64,000 nucleotides of DNA from an uncultured Burkholderiales bacterium (GTDB lineage: Bacteria > Pseudomonadota > Gammaproteobacteria > Burkholderiales > Burkholderiaceae_C), in NCBI GenBank assembly GCA_903870145.1, contig CAIQBO010000040.1, positions 1 to 64,000 on the forward strand, in the 5' to 3' direction. Shown here piece after piece: positions 23,621 through 32,119 of the stretch (the stretch's first letter is position 1; the number at the start of each line of letters is the position of its first letter). Under the pieces are notes generated by a model. It ran no database searches. It saw nothing but the letters and a program-made list of their open reading frames with translations, and had not been told where the DNA came from. The position numbers were made by a program, and so were the translations under genes.

Positions 23621-24489
23621 CTTTCACTTCGCACTATGTGCAATGCGCCGGCCGCGAGTTGCACTACACCGATTGGCAGCCGGCTCAGGGCACTTTGTTT
23701 CAAGGCAATGTACTGGCCTGGCACGGCTTGGCCAGAACCTGCCGCGACATGGATGATCTGGCCATGCACCTGACATCCAAAGGCTACCGCGTGGTCTGCC
23801 CTGACACCCTGGGGCGGGGCTTGTCGGCCTGGAGCCCGCAGCCTGCACAGGAGTACTGCTTGCATTTTTATGCGCGCTTGGCCAAAGACTTGATCGCGCA
23901 CGTGGGCTTTGAAACGCTGCATTGGGTGGGCACGTCCATGGGCGGGGCGGTTGGCATGGTCTGCGCCTCAGGTTTGCTCGAGCCGAGCTTGAAGCCGCGC
24001 ATTCGCAGCCTGGTTTTAAATGACATGGCGCCTCAATTGGCAACGACTGCCATCGAGCGTATCAAGGCCTACGCAGGGCAACCGCCGGCGTTTGACACCG
24101 TGAGCGAGTTAGAACAATTTTTCAGGCGTGTCTACCAGCCCTTTGGCTGGATGAGTGATGCCCAGTGGCGGCGTTTGGCCGAGAGCTCCTTGCGCAGACT
24201 CCCCGATGGCCGCGTCACGCCGCACTACGACCCTGCCATGGTTCAGCAATTCACCGAACACCCCAACGACTATGCGAATTGGCCGCATTACGACGCATTG
24301 GATCTGCCGGTGTTGATGCTGCGAGGGGTTGACTCCGATTTGGTCTTGCCAGAAACCGTCTCGCAAATGCAGCTTCGGGGCCCTGGTGCCAGAGGTCTTT
24401 TGCAAACTGTGGAAGTGCCCGGTTGTGGCCATGCGCCTGCATTGAATGTGCCGCAGCATTGGGCATGGCTGACCCATTTTTGGGGTTGA
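23617..24489 (+). CDS. Alpha/beta hydrolase
   Basis: A 290-residue hydrolase. The nucleophile elbow is GTSMGG (Ser in WVGTSMGGAVGM), the oxyanion region is LAWHGLART, and the catalytic His is in GCGHAPALN near the C-terminus; an Asp in MLRGVDSDLVLP fits the acid position. I chose ATG 23617 because it overlaps the LivM-type stop by 4 bases; the longer frame from 23491 is inside that gene. Coupling to a sigma-54-driven importer suggests that it acts on the imported compound, perhaps an ester or lactone. No signal peptide is seen, so it is cytoplasmic. Confidence 0.85.
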   Translation: MTFTSHYVQCAGRELHYTDWQPAQGTLFQGNVLAWHGLARTCRDMDDLAMHLTSKGYRVVCPDTLGRGLSAWSPQPAQEYCLHFYARLAKDLIAHVGFETLHWVGTSMGGAVGMVCASGLLEPSLKPRIRSLVLNDMAPQLATTAIERIKAYAGQPPAFDTVSELEQFFRRVYQPFGWMSDAQWRRLAESSLRRLPDGRVTPHYDPAMVQQFTEHPNDYANWPHYDALDLPVLMLRGVDSDLVLPETVSQMQLRGPGARGLLQTVEVPGCGHAPALNVPQHWAWLTHFWG

Positions 24490-24590
24490 TGGCCTCAGGG
24501 CTCCCGCCCCCTTGCAGGGGGGCACAAATACAAGCACGATAATGGCGTGTTTTCGTCTAAGACCCAACCCACCATCAGATAGGCCTGACC

Positions 24591-25655
24591 ATGCGCCCCA
24601 ATTCATTGAGTAGTTTGTCCATCTCAACCCGCAGGCTCACCTTGAGCGCCATTGCCGCGGCAAGCGCCTTGTTGGCAGCCCCTGCAGTTTGGGCCCAAAG
24701 CAGCGAAGTCAATATCATTTGCTCTGCACAAGCGGCTTGGTGCAGCATGATCGCCACCACCTTTGAAAAAAGTCAAGGCGTCAAAGTCAACATGACGCTC
24801 AAGGGTTCGGGCGAAGCGATTGCGCAATTGATGGCCGAGAAAGCCAACCCCAAAACCGACGTTTGGTTTGGCGGCACGGGCGACCCGCACCTGCAAGCAG
24901 CTGAACAAAATTTGTCGCTCGAATACAAGTCACCCACCTTGCCTAAGCTGCACGAGTGGGCGCAAAAGCAGGCTGAGCAATCGGGCTACAAAACCATAGG
25001 CATCTATTCAGGCCCTTTAGGCTTTGGGTACAACACTGAGCTGTTGGCCAAGAAAAAATTAAGCATTCCTAAAACATGGAACGACTTGCTCAAGCCTGAA
25101 TTCAAAGGTGAAATTCAATCGGCCAATCCAGCCTCCAGTGGCACGGCCTACACCATGATTGCCACCTTGGTGCAATTGATGGGCGAGGAAAAAGCCTTTG
25201 AGTACCTCAAGAAATTGCACACCAACATTGGCGCCTACACCCGCTCGGGCACGGGCCCGATCAAGGCGGTTGCGCGCGGTGAAACCACGGTCTCCATCAG
25301 CTTTGTGCACGACGGCCCGGGCGAAAAAGCGCAGGGCTTTCCCATTGAGACGATCACCCCCAGCGATGGCACAGGTGCAGAAATTGGCTCCATGTCGATT
25401 GTCAAAGGCGCCCGCAATTTGGCTCCTGCCAAAGCGTTTTACGAATGGGCATTGACCCCATCAGCGCAAGCCTTGGGCGCTGCCACTTTGCAGTTTCAAT
25501 TGCCATCGCACAAAGAAACCAAGGTCGACCCGCGTGTGCCTGATTTCAAAAAAATCAAGCTCATCAATTACGACTATGCCAAATACGGGCAAACGGCAGA
25601 GCGCAAGCGCTTGATTCAGCGCTGGGAGCGGGAAGTCAACAGCCTGCCTAAATAA
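24591..25655 (+). CDS. Family 1 ABC transporter binding protein (AfuA/FbpA-like)
   Basis: A 354-residue periplasmic receptor with a signal peptide ending at VWAQ (about residue 36). The mature start VNIICSAQAAWCSMIATTFEKSQG and the segment NPKTDVWFGGTGDPHLQA follow the pattern of iron(III)/family 1 receptors. I do not see the tandem tyrosines typical of ferric-binding proteins, so iron is not certain; phosphonate or another small anion is possible. The permease gene starts 2 bases after its stop. Confidence 0.85.
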   Translation: MRPNSLSSLSISTRRLTLSAIAAASALLAAPAVWAQSSEVNIICSAQAAWCSMIATTFEKSQGVKVNMTLKGSGEAIAQLMAEKANPKTDVWFGGTGDPHLQAAEQNLSLEYKSPTLPKLHEWAQKQAEQSGYKTIGIYSGPLGFGYNTELLAKKKLSIPKTWNDLLKPEFKGEIQSANPASSGTAYTMIATLVQLMGEEKAFEYLKKLHTNIGAYTRSGTGPIKAVARGETTVSISFVHDGPGEKAQGFPIETITPSDGTGAEIGSMSIVKGARNLAPAKAFYEWALTPSAQALGAATLQFQLPSHKETKVDPRVPDFKKIKLINYDYAKYGQTAERKRLIQRWEREVNSLPK

Positions 25656-25657
25656 AA

Positions 25658-27856
25658 ATGAACGCAGCGCTGCGCACGCAGCGAGCCTTGCAACTGTGGG
25701 CCTTGGTGGGCCTGCTCAGTTTTGGCTTCTTGCCTTGGTATTTTTTGCAGCAAGGCAGCCTCTGGTCTGCCTTGCCGGGCATTTGGGCCGGGCCTGAAAC
25801 AGCCAGCGCTTGGACCCAAGCCAGCTTGCACCAGCGGCCTTGGCTTTGGACCGGTTGGGTCGGCCTGCTCGTGTGCGCTGCAGGCTTGATGGTACCAGCC
25901 CTTGCGCATGCCAAGCGCCAAGGCGGGGTCTTGATCTGCGGCGCCCTGATCGGCTTGTTCGGCTTGGTCTTGAGCGGGTTTGCCGTTGGCGCAACAGGTT
26001 GGTCCTTTGAATTTTTGGAAGCCAGTTGGGGCGCTTTGCCCCAGGGTCAGTTCGGCATGGGCTGGGGCGCTGCAGGCGTCTTGCTGCCCCTGGTGGTGCT
26101 GCTAGGGGCAGGTTTGGCACGCAGGGGGTACTGCAAAGGCGATGTGTTTGTCTCAGCTGCGGTGGTGGTGTGCGTGGTCTTGCTGTCACTGTTCGTGGTC
26201 TATCCGGTGTGCCGCTCTTTGGTCGCTGGCTTTTACAGCGAAGAGGGCGCCTTGGGCCTAGGCCCTTTGTGGGATCGCATTGGCACGCCCCGCATTTGGG
26301 GTTTAGGCTGCTTGCACGCGCAGCGCCAGTGCGGCGTGGCTTGGAACACCTTGGGGCTGGCCTTGAGCACCGCCGTGGGCACCACCCTCATGGGCACCTT
26401 GATTGCATTGTGGGCCGAGCGCAGCGGCACACGCTTGGCCAAACCATTGAACGCATTGGCCTTGATGCCCATCATCACGCCGCCCTTTGTGGTTGGCCTG
26501 GGTTTGATTTTGTTGTTTGGCCGCTCTGGCGTGGTCAACCAGGCGCTTGAATGGGCTTTTGGCATTCCTCCCACACGCTGGTTTTATGGCGTGTTTGGCA
26601 TTTGGTTGGCGCAAATGTTTGCCTTCACACCCATTGCTTTCATGATCATGCGCGGCGTGGTGCAAGGCGTCAGTCCTTCCTTAGAGGAGGCTTCACAAAC
26701 CTTGCGCGCCACGCGCATGCAAACTTTCTGGACCATCACGCTGCCACTGCTCAAGCCAGGCTTGGCCAATGCTTTCTTGGTGGGCTTCATCGAAAGCATG
26801 GCCGATTTTGGCAACCCGATTATTTTGGGCGGTCAATTTGCAGTCTTGTCGACCGAAATTTTCTTTGCCATTGTGGGCGCTGCCATTGACCCAGGCATGG
26901 CCGCCGCACTGGCGTTGGTGCTCACAGCATTTGCTTTGGCGGTGTTTGTGCTTCAAAGACAAGTATTGAGTGGCGCGCAGTTCACCACTGTCTCGGGCAA
27001 AGGCGATGCGGGCGTGCCCATGCATTTGCCACCCACTGTGCTCCTGTTTTGTCGAAGCATTGCAGGGCCTTGGTTGGCCTTCACCTTGGTGGTTTATCTG
27101 TTTGCATTTGCGGGTGGCTTTGTGCAAACTTGGGGCCGTGACTACACTTTCACTTTGAATCATTTCAAAACAGCATTCGATGTGCAGTGGGGGCAATTCG
27201 GTTGGGTGTGGGCCGGCACAGCATGGAATTCTTTGTTCAACACCTTGACGCTCTCGGCCATGGCGGCGCCGGTGTGTGCGGCCTTGGGGTTGCTCATTGC
27301 CTGGCTGTTGGCGCGCACCGAATTTCGCGGCAAAAATGCCTTTGAGTTTGCCGCCTTGTTGACCTTTGCCATTCCAGGTACCGTGCTGGGCGTGAGTTAC
27401 ATCTTGGCTTTCAACGTGCCCCCGGTTGAATTGACTGGCACCGGTTTGGTCATTGTTCTTTGCTTTGTGTTTCGCAATTTACCAGTCGGTGTGCGCGCTG
27501 GCACAGCCGCTTTCAAGCAGATCGATCGCTCATTGGACGAGGCCTCGGTCATGCTGCGCGCCAGCACATTGACCACGCTGCGCCGCGTGGTCTTGCCGCT
27601 GCTCAAGCCGGCCTTGGTGGCAGCCTTGGTGTACAGTTTTGTGCGCTCCATGACCACTGTTTCTGCGGTGATTTTTTTGGTCACCGCCAAATACGAATTG
27701 GCCACCACTTACATCATTGGCCGGGTGGGCAATGGGGACTACGGCGTTGCGCTGGCGTATTGCACGGTCTTGATGCTCTTGATGGCCAGCGCCACATCAC
27801 TGATCCAGCGATGGGTGGGCCGGCGTGAGTTGGGTCGACGAGAAATGAAAGCCTGA
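25658..27856 (+). CDS. Fused ABC transporter permease, two-domain (FbpB-like)
   Basis: A 732-residue permease with two transmembrane domains in one chain. Two coupling loops are visible: EEASQTLRATRMQTFWTITL at about residue 341 and DEASVMLRASTLTTLRRVVL at about residue 625. An extra N-terminal hydrophobic region (about residues 10-190) precedes the first permease domain, making it longer than many FbpB proteins. It is followed after 3 bases by its ATPase gene. Confidence 0.9.
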   Translation: MNAALRTQRALQLWALVGLLSFGFLPWYFLQQGSLWSALPGIWAGPETASAWTQASLHQRPWLWTGWVGLLVCAAGLMVPALAHAKRQGGVLICGALIGLFGLVLSGFAVGATGWSFEFLEASWGALPQGQFGMGWGAAGVLLPLVVLLGAGLARRGYCKGDVFVSAAVVVCVVLLSLFVVYPVCRSLVAGFYSEEGALGLGPLWDRIGTPRIWGLGCLHAQRQCGVAWNTLGLALSTAVGTTLMGTLIALWAERSGTRLAKPLNALALMPIITPPFVVGLGLILLFGRSGVVNQALEWAFGIPPTRWFYGVFGIWLAQMFAFTPIAFMIMRGVVQGVSPSLEEASQTLRATRMQTFWTITLPLLKPGLANAFLVGFIESMADFGNPIILGGQFAVLSTEIFFAIVGAAIDPGMAAALALVLTAFALAVFVLQRQVLSGAQFTTVSGKGDAGVPMHLPPTVLLFCRSIAGPWLAFTLVVYLFAFAGGFVQTWGRDYTFTLNHFKTAFDVQWGQFGWVWAGTAWNSLFNTLTLSAMAAPVCAALGLLIAWLLARTEFRGKNAFEFAALLTFAIPGTVLGVSYILAFNVPPVELTGTGLVIVLCFVFRNLPVGVRAGTAAFKQIDRSLDEASVMLRASTLTTLRRVVLPLLKPALVAALVYSFVRSMTTVSAVIFLVTAKYELATTYIIGRVGNGDYGVALAYCTVLMLLMASATSLIQRWVGRRELGRREMKA

Positions 27857-27859
27857 AGC

Positions 27860-28963
27860 ATGACCATAGATTCACATCCACATTCACAAACACATGCACA
27901 CGCGATGGTGCCATCGACTGTCAACGGCATTGAATTTCGGCAGGTCAGCAAGCGTTACGGCCCTGCCAGTGCCCCCCTCGTGGTCAAGGGCATTGACTTC
28001 GTTGTTGCCAAAGGCAGTTTGACAACCTTGCTCGGCCCCTCTGGGTGCGGCAAGACCACCACCTTGCGCATGATTGCGGGTCTTGAAACCGCCAGCGGCG
28101 GGCAAATTTTGATCGACGGCAAAGACGTCACGCATCTAGGTCCTGCAGAGCGCAATGTCAGCATGGTGTTTCAAAGCTACGCACTGTTTCCGCACATGAA
28201 CGTGATCGACAACGTGCGTTATGGCTTGTCGGTCAGCGGCACGGCACCCAAACAAGCCGCAGAGCGTGCCCAAGCCGCTTTAGAGAGCGTTGGTTTGCAG
28301 GGCTTTGATTTGCGTTTGCCAAGCGAGTTGTCGGGCGGGCAGCAGCAGCGCGTGGCTGTGGCGCGCGCTTTGGTGCTGGAGCCTTCCGTGCTGTTGTTTG
28401 ATGAACCCTTGTCTAATTTGGATGCGCGCTTGCGCCGCTCTATGCGAGACGAAATTCGAACCCTGCAGCAGCGTTTGGGTTTGACCGTGGCCTACGTCAC
28501 GCATGACCAAAGCGAAGCCTTGGCCGTGAGCGATCAAATCATCGTCATGGATGCCGGCACCATCGCGCAATCCGGAAGCCCTGAGGATTTGTACGAACGC
28601 CCGGTGTCTGAGTTTGTTGCCGGTTTCATGGGTGAAGCCATGCTGCTGGAGGGGCAGGCCTTGGCCGGTGGTCAAGTGCAAATCGGGCCATTGAAATTTC
28701 AAGCACGTCAGGCAGTTCAACCCGGACATGTCAAAGCAGCTATTCGGCCAGAAGCCTGGACAGTCGGGCCCGCACAGGGGGCAACTCTGGAGGCTGTGCT
28801 GGTCAAGCAAGCCTACTTGGGGAGCACTTTAGAGCTGACACTGCAGACGCCTTTGGGCCTGATTTTTGTGGTCACATCGGACATTGCCAACGCTTGGCCT
28901 TTGGGGGCAACATTGGGTTTGTCTTTGACCGGGCGCGGTGTCTCAGTGGTTGCCAGTTCTTAA
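27860..28963 (+). CDS. ABC transporter ATPase (FbpC/PotA-like)
   Basis: A 367-residue ATPase with Walker A GPSGCGKTT, signature LSGGQQQRVAVARAL, Walker B VLLFDEPLSNLD, the THDQSEAL H-loop and a C-terminal TOBE-like regulatory domain (about 245-367). An unusual N-terminus contains five histidines within the first 15 residues, which could bind metal or be an artefact of start choice; a second ATG at 27905 begins just before the conserved domain. It powers the adjacent two-domain permease. Confidence 0.9.
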   Translation: MTIDSHPHSQTHAHAMVPSTVNGIEFRQVSKRYGPASAPLVVKGIDFVVAKGSLTTLLGPSGCGKTTTLRMIAGLETASGGQILIDGKDVTHLGPAERNVSMVFQSYALFPHMNVIDNVRYGLSVSGTAPKQAAERAQAALESVGLQGFDLRLPSELSGGQQQRVAVARALVLEPSVLLFDEPLSNLDARLRRSMRDEIRTLQQRLGLTVAYVTHDQSEALAVSDQIIVMDAGTIAQSGSPEDLYERPVSEFVAGFMGEAMLLEGQALAGGQVQIGPLKFQARQAVQPGHVKAAIRPEAWTVGPAQGATLEAVLVKQAYLGSTLELTLQTPLGLIFVVTSDIANAWPLGATLGLSLTGRGVSVVASS

Positions 28964-28984
28964 TTTTTGACAAGAGACTTCAAC

Positions 28985-29605
28985 ATGGATGTTGTTTTTG
29001 ATTTGGGTGGGGTGGTGTTTCAGTGGCGGCCCCAAGCCTTGATGCAGCAACTTTTTCCTCAGCATGCCCCCGATGCAGCTGCGGCACAAAAGTGGACTGC
29101 ACAAATTTTTGAAAGTTTTGACCCCCAAAGTGATTGGGCTCAGTTCGATTTAGGCCAAATCACACCCCAAGCGTTGGCAAAGCGCATTGCCAAGCGAACT
29201 GGTTTGCAAGAGGTGGAAATCACACTGCTGATCACCAGCATACCGAACCATTTGGTGGCGCAAGAGGGCACTGTAGAGATCATTCATGCATTGAAAAAAC
29301 AAGGCCATCGATTGTTTTATTTGTCGAATATGCCAGCAGGGTATGCGGCGCATTTGATCAGCAGAAATGATTTTTTCAGTCAATTTGACGATGGGATTTT
29401 CTCTGCGCATGTGAATCAAATGAAACCAAGCGCTGAGATTTTTAAAAACGCCAATCAGCGCTTTGGGGTCTCAGGGCCCGGCACCTTGTTCATTGACGAT
29501 GTTCAGTACAACATCGATGCCGCGCAAGCTCACGGCTGGACGGGCATACGCTTTGACAATTCAGCACAAGTGCGTCAAGACTTGCTGGGCATAGGCGCTT
29601 TATAA
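28985..29605 (+). CDS. HAD-family phosphatase, YihX-like
   Basis: A 206-residue HAD hydrolase. Motif I reads FDLGGVV (nucleophile Asp, with Gly where many HADs have a second Asp, as in YihX), motif II YLSNMP, motif III Lys in MKPS and motif IV LFIDDVQYN. ATG 28985 is preferred over an upstream TTG at 28967. It follows the ABC operon by about 20 bases and may be co-transcribed. The substrate is probably a small sugar phosphate by analogy with YihX. Confidence 0.82.
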   Translation: MDVVFDLGGVVFQWRPQALMQQLFPQHAPDAAAAQKWTAQIFESFDPQSDWAQFDLGQITPQALAKRIAKRTGLQEVEITLLITSIPNHLVAQEGTVEIIHALKKQGHRLFYLSNMPAGYAAHLISRNDFFSQFDDGIFSAHVNQMKPSAEIFKNANQRFGVSGPGTLFIDDVQYNIDAAQAHGWTGIRFDNSAQVRQDLLGIGAL

Positions 29606-29608
29606 ACT

Positions 29609-30700
29609 TCAGTTTTTTGCGCCCATGGCCAAAGCGCGAGATCTTGAAGCTTCGCCCTCCTTGGCATCCTGCTTGACCAGCGTGGGCCAGCCCTGCAAGT
29701 GTTGCTCGCACAAATCGGCCATGGCATCAATCCAAGCAGGGTGGTCGTTCAAGCAATCAATGTAGTTGAATGTTGTCCCGCCAGCTTGCATGAACGCAGC
29801 ACGCCCTTCCATGCCGATCTCTTCCAAAGTTTCCAGGCAGTCGCCGGTAAAGCCAGGGCACACCACATCCACGCTGTGGGTGCCAGCTTGCGCCAAGGCG
29901 ACCAAGGTGGGCTCGGTGTAGGGCTCTAGCCATTTGGCTTTGCCAAAGCGTGATTGAAAAGTCACTTTGTATTCTTCCTTTGAAAGCCCTAAAGCTTGCG
30001 CCAGAAGGCGTGCCGTTTTAAGACACTCGCAGTGATAAGGATCGCCCAAATGCAAAGTTCGCTCAGGCACACCATGAAAACTCATGACAAGTTGTTGCGC
30101 GCGCGCATGCGTTTGCCAATGCATTTTTATTTTGCTGGCCAAAGCATCAATGTAGCCAAGCGCGTCGTGGTAGTGGTTGACAAAGCGAAACTCTGGCAGA
30201 TGGCGAGTTGTCAAGCCCCAGCGGTAAACATTGTCAAAAACGCTGGCCGTTGTGGTGCCGCTGTACTGGGGGTAGGCTGGAAGCATCAATATGCGGTTGA
30301 CACCTTCTGCTCGCAATGCATCGAGTTGCGCTGCAATACTGGGCTGGCCATAGGTCATGGCATAGCGCACAGTAACAGCATGGCCGCGTGCATGCAGCTG
30401 GGTTTGCAAGAGCTGAGATTGACGCTCGGTCCAAACCCGCAAGGGTGAGCCTTTTTCAGTCCAGATGGCCGCGTACTTGGCTGCCGATTTGGCTGGGCGC
30501 AACCGCAGAATGATTCCGTGCAAGATCAGCCACCACAAGACTTTGGGAATTTCAACCACGCGCGAGTCGCTCAAAAATTGAGCTAAGTAGCGACGCAAGG
30601 CCGAAGCAGTGGGCGCATCAGGCGTTCCAAGGTTGCAGTAAATAACGGCAGTGGAGGCGATTTGGCCGTGTTGGAAGGGGGGTTCGGTTTTAAAGGGCAT
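29609..30700 (-). CDS. hemH: Ferrochelatase
   Basis: A 363-residue enzyme inserting Fe2+ into protoporphyrin IX, the last step of heme synthesis. AVIYCNLGTPDAPT near the start, MLPAYPQYSGTTTASVFD, VMSFHGVPERTL (active-site His) and CPGFTGDCLETLEEI (catalytic Glu region) are all present. GGAGAATAACGC precedes the ATG. It is divergent from a HAD phosphatase gene with only 18 bases between the start codons. Confidence 0.95.
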   Translation of the reverse strand: MPFKTEPPFQHGQIASTAVIYCNLGTPDAPTASALRRYLAQFLSDSRVVEIPKVLWWLILHGIILRLRPAKSAAKYAAIWTEKGSPLRVWTERQSQLLQTQLHARGHAVTVRYAMTYGQPSIAAQLDALRAEGVNRILMLPAYPQYSGTTTASVFDNVYRWGLTTRHLPEFRFVNHYHDALGYIDALASKIKMHWQTHARAQQLVMSFHGVPERTLHLGDPYHCECLKTARLLAQALGLSKEEYKVTFQSRFGKAKWLEPYTEPTLVALAQAGTHSVDVVCPGFTGDCLETLEEIGMEGRAAFMQAGGTTFNYIDCLNDHPAWIDAMADLCEQHLQGWPTLVKQDAKEGEASRSRALAMGAKN

Positions 30701-30718
30701 GCGTTATTCTCCACTACC

Positions 30719-31426
30719 ATGCTCGACTTTACAAAAATCAAAGCCATCACCCTGGATTTAGACGATACATTGTGGCCCGTTTGGCCCACCATTGGTCGTG
30801 CTGAGGAGGCCCTGGCCCAATGGCTGGCGGTGAACGCGCCAAAGACAGTGCCGCTGTGCGCTATTCCAGGCTATCAGAGAAAAATCAGAGAAGAAATGCC
30901 CGCGCTTCGGCCTGATTTAGGCCAAGACCTCTCGGCACTCAGGCGTGAAGCCATCCGAGTGCTGCTGCAAAGGGCAGATGAAAACCCCCATTTGGCTGAG
31001 TCTGCGTTTGAGGTGTTTTTTGCTGCTCGCCAGCGCGTTGATTTTTTTGCCGATGCCTTGCCGGCCTTGAAGTTTTGGCATGCGCGCTACCCGATTGTGG
31101 CTTTGTCCAACGGCAATGCAGACTTGAAAATGGTGGGCATTGACCATTATTTCACTGCAGCCTTCAACCCCATTTCCTTGGGGGTGGGAAAGCCCGATGC
31201 GCGCATGTTTCACGCGGGTGCCAAAGCCGCGGGTGTGGCACCTCATGAAGTTTTACACATAGGCGACGATGCGCATCTGGACGTCGCAGCTGCATTGAAT
31301 GCGGGCATGCAGGTGGCCTGGGTCAACCGAGAGAGCAAGGCATGGTCATTGCCTGACCACGCACCTCCTTTGACGGTGCAAGATCTCCAAGCCCTGTGCG
31401 ACTTATGGCCGCCGCAAGCTTTTTAA
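30719..31426 (+). CDS. HAD-family phosphatase, YigB-like
   Basis: A 235-residue HAD hydrolase with motif I ITLDLDDTLWPVWP, motif II VALSNGNAD, motif III Lys in GVGKPDARMF and motif IV LHIGDDAHLD. The overall pattern resembles YigB, a flavin mononucleotide phosphatase. I took ATG 30719; the longer frame runs back into hemH on the other strand and has no support. The ribosome binding site is weak, so the start is less certain than the function class. Confidence 0.83.
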   Translation: MLDFTKIKAITLDLDDTLWPVWPTIGRAEEALAQWLAVNAPKTVPLCAIPGYQRKIREEMPALRPDLGQDLSALRREAIRVLLQRADENPHLAESAFEVFFAARQRVDFFADALPALKFWHARYPIVALSNGNADLKMVGIDHYFTAAFNPISLGVGKPDARMFHAGAKAAGVAPHEVLHIGDDAHLDVAAALNAGMQVAWVNRESKAWSLPDHAPPLTVQDLQALCDLWPPQAF

Positions 31427-31471
31427 ACTTAAAATTCAATGCCCCCCAATTTCTAACAAAGAGAGCCCTTC

Positions 31472-32119
31472 ATGACATTGAAAATTCACGGCATAGCCGC
31501 TTCACGCGCCATTCGTCCTTTATGGGCCGCCGCCGAGTTGGGCTTGGTGTTTGAGCACCATGCCAAAAGTTTCAAAGATGGGGGAACGCGCACACCTGAA
31601 TTTCTGGCGATCAACCCCAACGGGCACATTCCTGTGCTGGAAGATGTGCGTGACGAAGGCACCGTGGTGGTTTGGGAAAGCATGGCTTGCGTTTTGTATT
31701 TGGTGCGTCTGCATGGCCGGGCCGATGGCCACAGCTTGACGCCCGCCTCAGCGCACGAAGAGGCCGATGCTTTGCGCTGGAGTTTTTGGACCGTCACTGA
31801 GTTAGAGAAAGACGCCTTGATAGTTTTGATGCACCGCATGGCCATGCCAGCTGACCAGCGCAAGCCTGATTTGGCTGAGGCTGCAGAAAAGCGACTGATG
31901 GTGCCTTTGAAAGTTTTGGAAGCGCATTTGGAAAAGCAAGTGGCCAAAGGCCAGCCATTTTTGGCAGCTGAGCGTTTTACCGTTGCTGACTTGTGCGTGG
32001 CCAGTGTGGTGACTTGGGCTCGGCCTGCGCCAGGCTTGCTATCGCAGTTTCCTGCGGTGCACGTGTGGTTGGAACAATGCTTGAGTCGCCCCGCGTATTT
32101 ACAGGCTCGCAAAGCCTGA
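31472..32119 (+). CDS. Glutathione S-transferase family protein
   Basis: A 215-residue protein with the thioredoxin-like N-terminal domain (about 1-80: LKIHGIAASRAIRPLWAAAELG, NPNGHIPVLED with the cis-Pro, and VWESMACVLYL, the glutathione gamma-glutamyl contact site) and a helical C-terminal domain (about 90-210, FTVADLCVASVVTWA). A Ser (S10 or so) would be the activating residue. Its 3' end overlaps the convergent hpnE gene by 21 bases. Confidence 0.88.
   Translation: MTLKIHGIAASRAIRPLWAAAELGLVFEHHAKSFKDGGTRTPEFLAINPNGHIPVLEDVRDEGTVVVWESMACVLYLVRLHGRADGHSLTPASAHEEADALRWSFWTVTELEKDALIVLMHRMAMPADQRKPDLAEAAEKRLMVPLKVLEAHLEKQVAKGQPFLAAERFTVADLCVASVVTWARPAPGLLSQFPAVHVWLEQCLSRPAYLQARKA

Noticed and set aside
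24506-24523. Terminator after the alpha/beta hydrolase gene
   Set aside because: The GCCCCC/GGGGGC hairpin has no T-tract; it may slow polymerase but cannot be called an intrinsic terminator.
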